In this document: positions 59,386 to 64,000 of the stretch, piece by piece | How the letters are laid out: every line of letters starts with the position of its first letter | How positions within the stretch are numbered: position 1 is the first letter of the stretch | Assembly (NCBI RefSeq): GCF_011397635.1 | Contig: NC_064755.1 | Span: 19,823,282 to 19,887,281 of the forward strand | DNA: 64,000 nt | Origin: Epinephelus fuscoguttatus | Taxonomy: Eukaryota > Chordata > Actinopteri > Perciformes > Serranidae | Direction: 5' to 3' | The notes under the pieces: model-generated | What the model was told of the DNA's origin: nothing | Databases searched by the model: none | Seen by the model: only the letters and a program-made list of their open reading frames with translations | Program-made: the position numbers and the translations under genes

Positions 59386-59966
59386 TAAGAGCGCATTCAC
59401 ACCAAGATAGTCTAGGGGACACAGTTCGATTGGGAAAAATTTCACACCTTCATTTGGTTCGGTTCACTTTCACACTGCACTTTTTAAAGCGGACCAAACA
59501 GCCTGGCTCATCGATTGGCCAGGACCGAAAACGGAAATCCCTCCCTTCAGCTGGCTTGGTCACCACAAACACCAAATTTATGCAATCTTGGGGTTTCTGT
59601 TTTTAATTTGGTGTTCAAACCTAATTGTTTTTTACCTCTGCTTCTCCCGGTTTGCACTGTTGGCTTTGTTTTTTTCTACCCAAAGTGTACTGTGCTCTAC
59701 GTCACTTCTTCTCCTTGGTTCACTTCCTCTCTTTGGTTTGCTAGATTGTCCGTTTGCATTTTCCATTGCAAGCGAACCACACCAGGGTTCACTTGCAAGT
59801 GAACCGATACCCCCAGTTTTCAAGCAGACCAGGGTTCTCTTGTTTGGTCCTCACCAGAGTTCGAATGAGCATTTAAACCACTCCAAACGAACTGAAATAT
59901 CCGTGGAAGCGGACCAGGGTTCGTTTTATGCGGACCAAAAAGTGCCAGTGTGAATGTGTCCTAAGA
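59386..59966. mobile_element. MITE with CTAAGA...CATTCACAC termini in furin intron 2
   Basis: CTAAGAGCGCATTCACACC at the left mirrors GTGTGAATGTGTCCTAAG at the right. The interior has many GGACCAGGGTTC/GAACC(A)C motifs, some repeated inversely. A GTGTCAAAC...CTGGCCCACC repeat fragment precedes it at 59288-59350. Confidence 0.6.
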
Positions 59967-61018
59967 GGAGCAGCTACTTCATTCAAAAAACTGCTTCAGA
60001 GGCTTTTCCACCCTGACCATAATACAGAAAACTTACTGTGGTCATATTTGAGTGTGGTTTGACCACTGTAACAATTTTGCAATGATACTAGTATGGTCAG
60101 ATAAAATCATCACTAAAAATAAAGCCTTTCCCCTGAAGAGTTTGTTGATTGATGTCAAAGAAAAGTTGAGTAACTGTCAACCCTGGGCATCAGCAACAAA
60201 TAGCACAGCTATGTTTGTACATTGTGCTGTAGGTGAACACCCTCTCTTTCGGCCCTGCTGCCACCTGACTCAGCAACACGCTGCTGTCATGTTTACATTG
60301 GAAACACTGGAGGCAACGGTGGAAATGGCTTCTATTTAAAAGCATCTTGAGAGGTACCTGACTGGAGCTAAAAGGGGGCAGTTATGAAGCGAGAACAGAC
60401 TCAGGCCATCTGTAGCAAGGAAGGCCTGCCAAGTAAAGCCCAAGGACTACTCTGTAGCTCTGTAGCTTTTCCCAAGCCAGAGTCAAGCTGGCTGAGGAGA
60501 GGGACTGATGTGGTCTGACAAGCGCTGAAGCCCCAAGACATCATTAGTGAGATATGGTGACATTCAGTGAGGCCAGTGGTGTCAAGGGTCAGGCAAATCG
60601 GATGTTAACAAGGGTCTGTGGGCATATGGGTTTAGAGGTGTCTGCCCGGGAGCTGGGAGAGTACTGTAGCACTCAGATAGTTAAAAGATTTGTTCTGAGA
60701 GCTCCAAAATCAGCAACAAATGGGATTTAGTATAGGCAGTGACAGAGGCAAGGATTTTGTCATTGTTACCAAGAAGGATTTAATGATGTCCTATACTGGA
60801 TTTTAGTTGTAATGGTGAGGGATAAAATGCAGAATGAACTGTTGGCAAAACCACAAGACTAGTAAGAGACACTCAGTGGAAAAGCTGTCCTCTTTAATAA
60901 ATGGAAAAGTGTATAGAAAGGTTTACTGTGTGCCTAGATTGCTTTTATACTGTGTGTGCCATTTGGCAATACTAAATGAGAGAGAAGGCATCTTGACTTT
61001 TTTAATAGGCTTATATAC

Positions 61019-62432
61019 CAGGGTTCAACGCTAAAGTTTTTTTTTCCACTTGCCCAGTCGGGCAAGTTGGTCACAGATCTCCTTGCCAAAGTCAGTTTTT
61101 GCTTGCCCTATAAAAAATTGTTTAATTTAAGTAGCTATAATTAACAAAGACTGCAGTTATTTTTATGTTATGTAATCTTTATTCACACTGTATTTATTAA
61201 TTAAAACAACAATGTCATGTATTGTAGCTTAATTCCTACACAAATATGACAGTGTCAGGGCTTAAAGTGAAAAATGTGTCAATCATTCTCCGTCTATAAT
61301 ATTGCGCCCTACTTGAGCCATGCCCACCTCTATTTATTTTTCACCCCTCTCTCCAGTTCTGCTGTATTAACACTGGGTTTAATATATTTTGCTTCCATCT
61401 CTCTGCCCTGCTCTACTGTACTTCAACGCTACTTAGCTCTCTCTCTACTCTACCAGTAGACTACCACATCCACCTGTTGCACGAAACGCACACAGCAGTG
61501 TTTCCCCTAGGATAGAGTTGTAGCAGCGGAGGTGAAGCACACGCATGAAAAATAATTTTCATACGCGTGAAACTTTTTTGTATGCTTGCAAAGCACAGCC
61601 TGCTGGGATGTTTCTATGTATCTACTGGCACCAGAAGGGCTCTTTAGAACTAAGCATAGACAGTACATGTGTGCACAGTAATGAGCAGGTGAAATGTCTG
61701 TCTAGCTTACATATGAGGTGTCTCAAGATTTAGGAACATACAGTTGTATTGAATATAATAAAAGTAAAAAGTCACTTAACATGCTGCTGTTTTGTGCTAT
61801 GACCTATTTAAGTGCTGGAAGTTGTTATTTACGTAACAACGCCTGAACTCAATACAAGCTCAGCATGAGTGCCGTGCTACGCTGCTCAGAGTGTAGCGTG
61901 TTTGTCTGTGCGTAACAGCAATCTGATGGTTATTTACACAGTGTCCATAACAATAACTTTGTCAGGTGACAAACTGCACCGGGCTCGGGGTCAGGTTTGG
62001 TCAGGAAAATGCGGCCCGAGCTGCTCTAGCGTGCTCACCTGTGTGTGTGGCGGAACTCCGCTGTGCGAGATACAGAGAGCAGAGGAGAATTGTTAACGCG
62101 TGACCATGTAGAGACAGAAATGACACGATGACATAACACCATAAATAGTATGTTGTTATGTTATTATATGAAGCGTCCGTCGCGCAAAATAATATCAGTG
62201 GGCGCTGTGGGCAGGACATTGTTACACAGCTGTGCCTGTGACTTCAGGCAGAGAGACCACTGCATCAGAGCCGAAGAGCACGGTTTAAAATACATTTATT
62301 TTATCAATTAGTTATTAACTTTTACTATTTTTAGCAACTTGCCCGATTGGGCAAGTGAGTTGTTAGTTTACATGCCCGACCATGAGTTTTACTTGCCCCG
62401 GGCAATCGGGCAATCCTTATTGCTGAGCTCTG
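61019..62432. mobile_element. 1.4-kb element with TTGCCCG-rich ends in furin intron 2
   Basis: CAGGGTTCAACGCTAAAG at the left is mirrored by CTTATTGCTGAGCTCTG at the right, and tatac stands on both sides. Next to each end lie clustered short palindromes of TTGCCCGA/TCGGGCAA (61055-61110, 62337-62415). The middle has a GC-rich block at about 61960-62260. No transposase was recognised. Confidence 0.55.
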
Positions 62433-62434
62433 TA

Positions 62435-64000
62435 TACTTTAGTTACTTTTTTATAAATGGTTCACACCTCTGTACATATATTTATCTCTTCTCATTATGA
62501 ATATAGAGTACATTTACTATATTCCTGATTACAATCTGTTTATTAATTTGCAATACTGTCTACACACATTTATATTATTTTATTTATGTTTTATGTAGGG
62601 GTGAGTGAGTACACCATTATCTACTAACTGCACTAACTGCACTCCCTGAAGAAATATTATCGTATTTTTTGGAAAAGTGAAACAGTGATTCCAGAGAGAA
62701 GCAGACAGAGGGGTCTATAGTCTGTGTTTGAAGGATATATCCAGGATGTCAAACTGACTTGGCAGTAACAACAGGTTAAAAAGACAAAGATAGTTAGAAG
62801 CTAAAGCCGAACTATAGGCTACAGATCACAGTGTAAAAGTAAACAGAAGACAATGAATATTTCATTGATTTTGAACCAGCTGTGTGGCATCGCAGTGTGT
62901 GCAGATGAACGGTGTTTGGCTTCGCCCCCGTGCTGCTGCCAGCACCTGGACCTCCGCCGCCAGACGGGCAGGGATCTCCGGGGGATGTCAAACAATGCTA
63001 ATCTGCGCACAATGCGATGACACAGCTGGTTGAATGTCAGCAAAGTTTCCCTGCTTCCCTTCACTGGTTCCTGTACAGCAGGGTAGGTATTTTTTTTACT
63101 GTTATAATCATTAAAAAGCAAGAGCAACATGTGTATACATTCAGTAGGCTATATCTTCAGTAGCTAGCTAGCTAACCCTACACTTTTCAGGGATTGATTT
63201 TGGTTTTGGGACAGCAAGAAACATATATCCTTTTCCAACCTCTCCAGGTACTCTGAAATGATTGCATTAGAGTTAATGGAGCACAGCTGTGTCATTGTCA
63301 GACCCTGGTCTGAGCTACGTAATGTTATGTTATGATTGGCCAGTATGCGTCCAGGGGTGGGTCTTAGTAAAGGGTCAGTTATCTGTATCCGTATTTGTAC
63401 TCAGAATGGGCGGGTTTAACATTGAAGTGGGGATAAATTAATAATTGGTTGATCAGAAGTTGCTATACTCATTATTTATTTGAAAACTATTTCCAGAACA
63501 AGCTCAGGATTGAGCTTCAGATCATTTGTGATCACAAGGGGAAGAGATTGAAGACAGCTAACCAAATGAGGATTCACCTGCATCACAAATGCGGATATTG
63601 ACACATTTTCCTCAGATGGTTCTCGCGCTCTTAAAAAGTACGTTATCTGTACTGGATACTTGTTTTGTATGAGTATTTGGCTCATCCCTTACTTTATCTA
63701 TGTTTATTTTTTTAGCCCTATATCTTGACTTGCACTTCTTTATGTCTTTGACTCAGATCTTTGCTTTTACTTGTGTGATTTCTTTTTGCTAGATATTTAA
63801 TGAGCGTAGCTGGAGGATGCCTGAGGCCTAAGATTTTCATTGCCAGCAACTCCTTCTTTATAATCTTTGCGCACATGATAAGAATAAAGAACTTGAAACT
63901 TGCACTGAAACCTAGAGCTCTTGCAGCAGAGCCAGGAAGATAAAGACATTTTTGACGGAAGAGATTCCATCTCACAGGCTTCCTCTCTCTTAGTGGTTCG
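62435..64000. other. furin intron 2, nothing recognised
   Basis: A GC-richer block lies at 62880-63010, without a supported frame. Confidence 0.35.

Overview
The window is nuclear DNA of a spiny-rayed teleost (percomorph-type) fish. The evidence is vertebrate-style split genes with GT/AG introns, low gene density, and many short interspersed elements of families I recognise from teleosts (hAT-type MITEs, a Tc1 relative, a Harbinger relative, LINE 3' ends). Nothing bacterial or viral was seen. Nearly all short open reading frames here are chance frames. The coding content is one complete 15-exon gene and the ends of two others.

Layout. (1) 1.09-1.46 kb, minus strand: first two coding exons of a claudin/PMP22-like tetraspan protein; the rest lies off the left edge. 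(2) 2.77-14.27 kb, minus strand: a complete ACCS (1-aminocyclopropane-1-carboxylate synthase-like) gene. All 15 coding exons could be joined in frame to 980 codons. The first two exons add a Myb/SANT-like DNA-binding domain, a basic patch and a coiled coil in front of the PLP enzyme. The coiled coil and the conserved ACCS N-terminus sit in one uninterrupted exon, so this is a true fusion and not two neighbouring genes. Its introns hold a Harbinger-type element with a MADF exon, a foldback Tc1 element with transposase remnants, a nested pair of MITEs and LINE ends. (3) 14.4-24.7 kb: promoter side of ACCS, then intergenic DNA. (4) 24.67-57.41 kb, plus strand: signal-peptide/propeptide exon and second propeptide exon of a furin-type proprotein convertase, separated by a 32.4 kb intron. 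Its catalytic exons lie off the right edge. (5) 57.4-64 kb: next furin intron, rich in DNA-transposon derivatives.

ACCS and furin are head to head, about 10.5 kb between start codons. The tetraspan gene lies tail-side of ACCS on the same strand, with about 0.8 kb between its first coding exon and the likely ACCS poly(A) signal. I see no functional link among the three.

Most notable: the Myb/SANT-coiled-coil-ACCS fusion; and, inside furin intron 1, an 877-bp TTAA-flanked inverted-repeat element that carries a cysteine-rich reading frame resembling the cytoplasmic C-terminal domain of the P2X7 receptor. All family names rest on reading the sequence by eye and remembered family features; no search was run.
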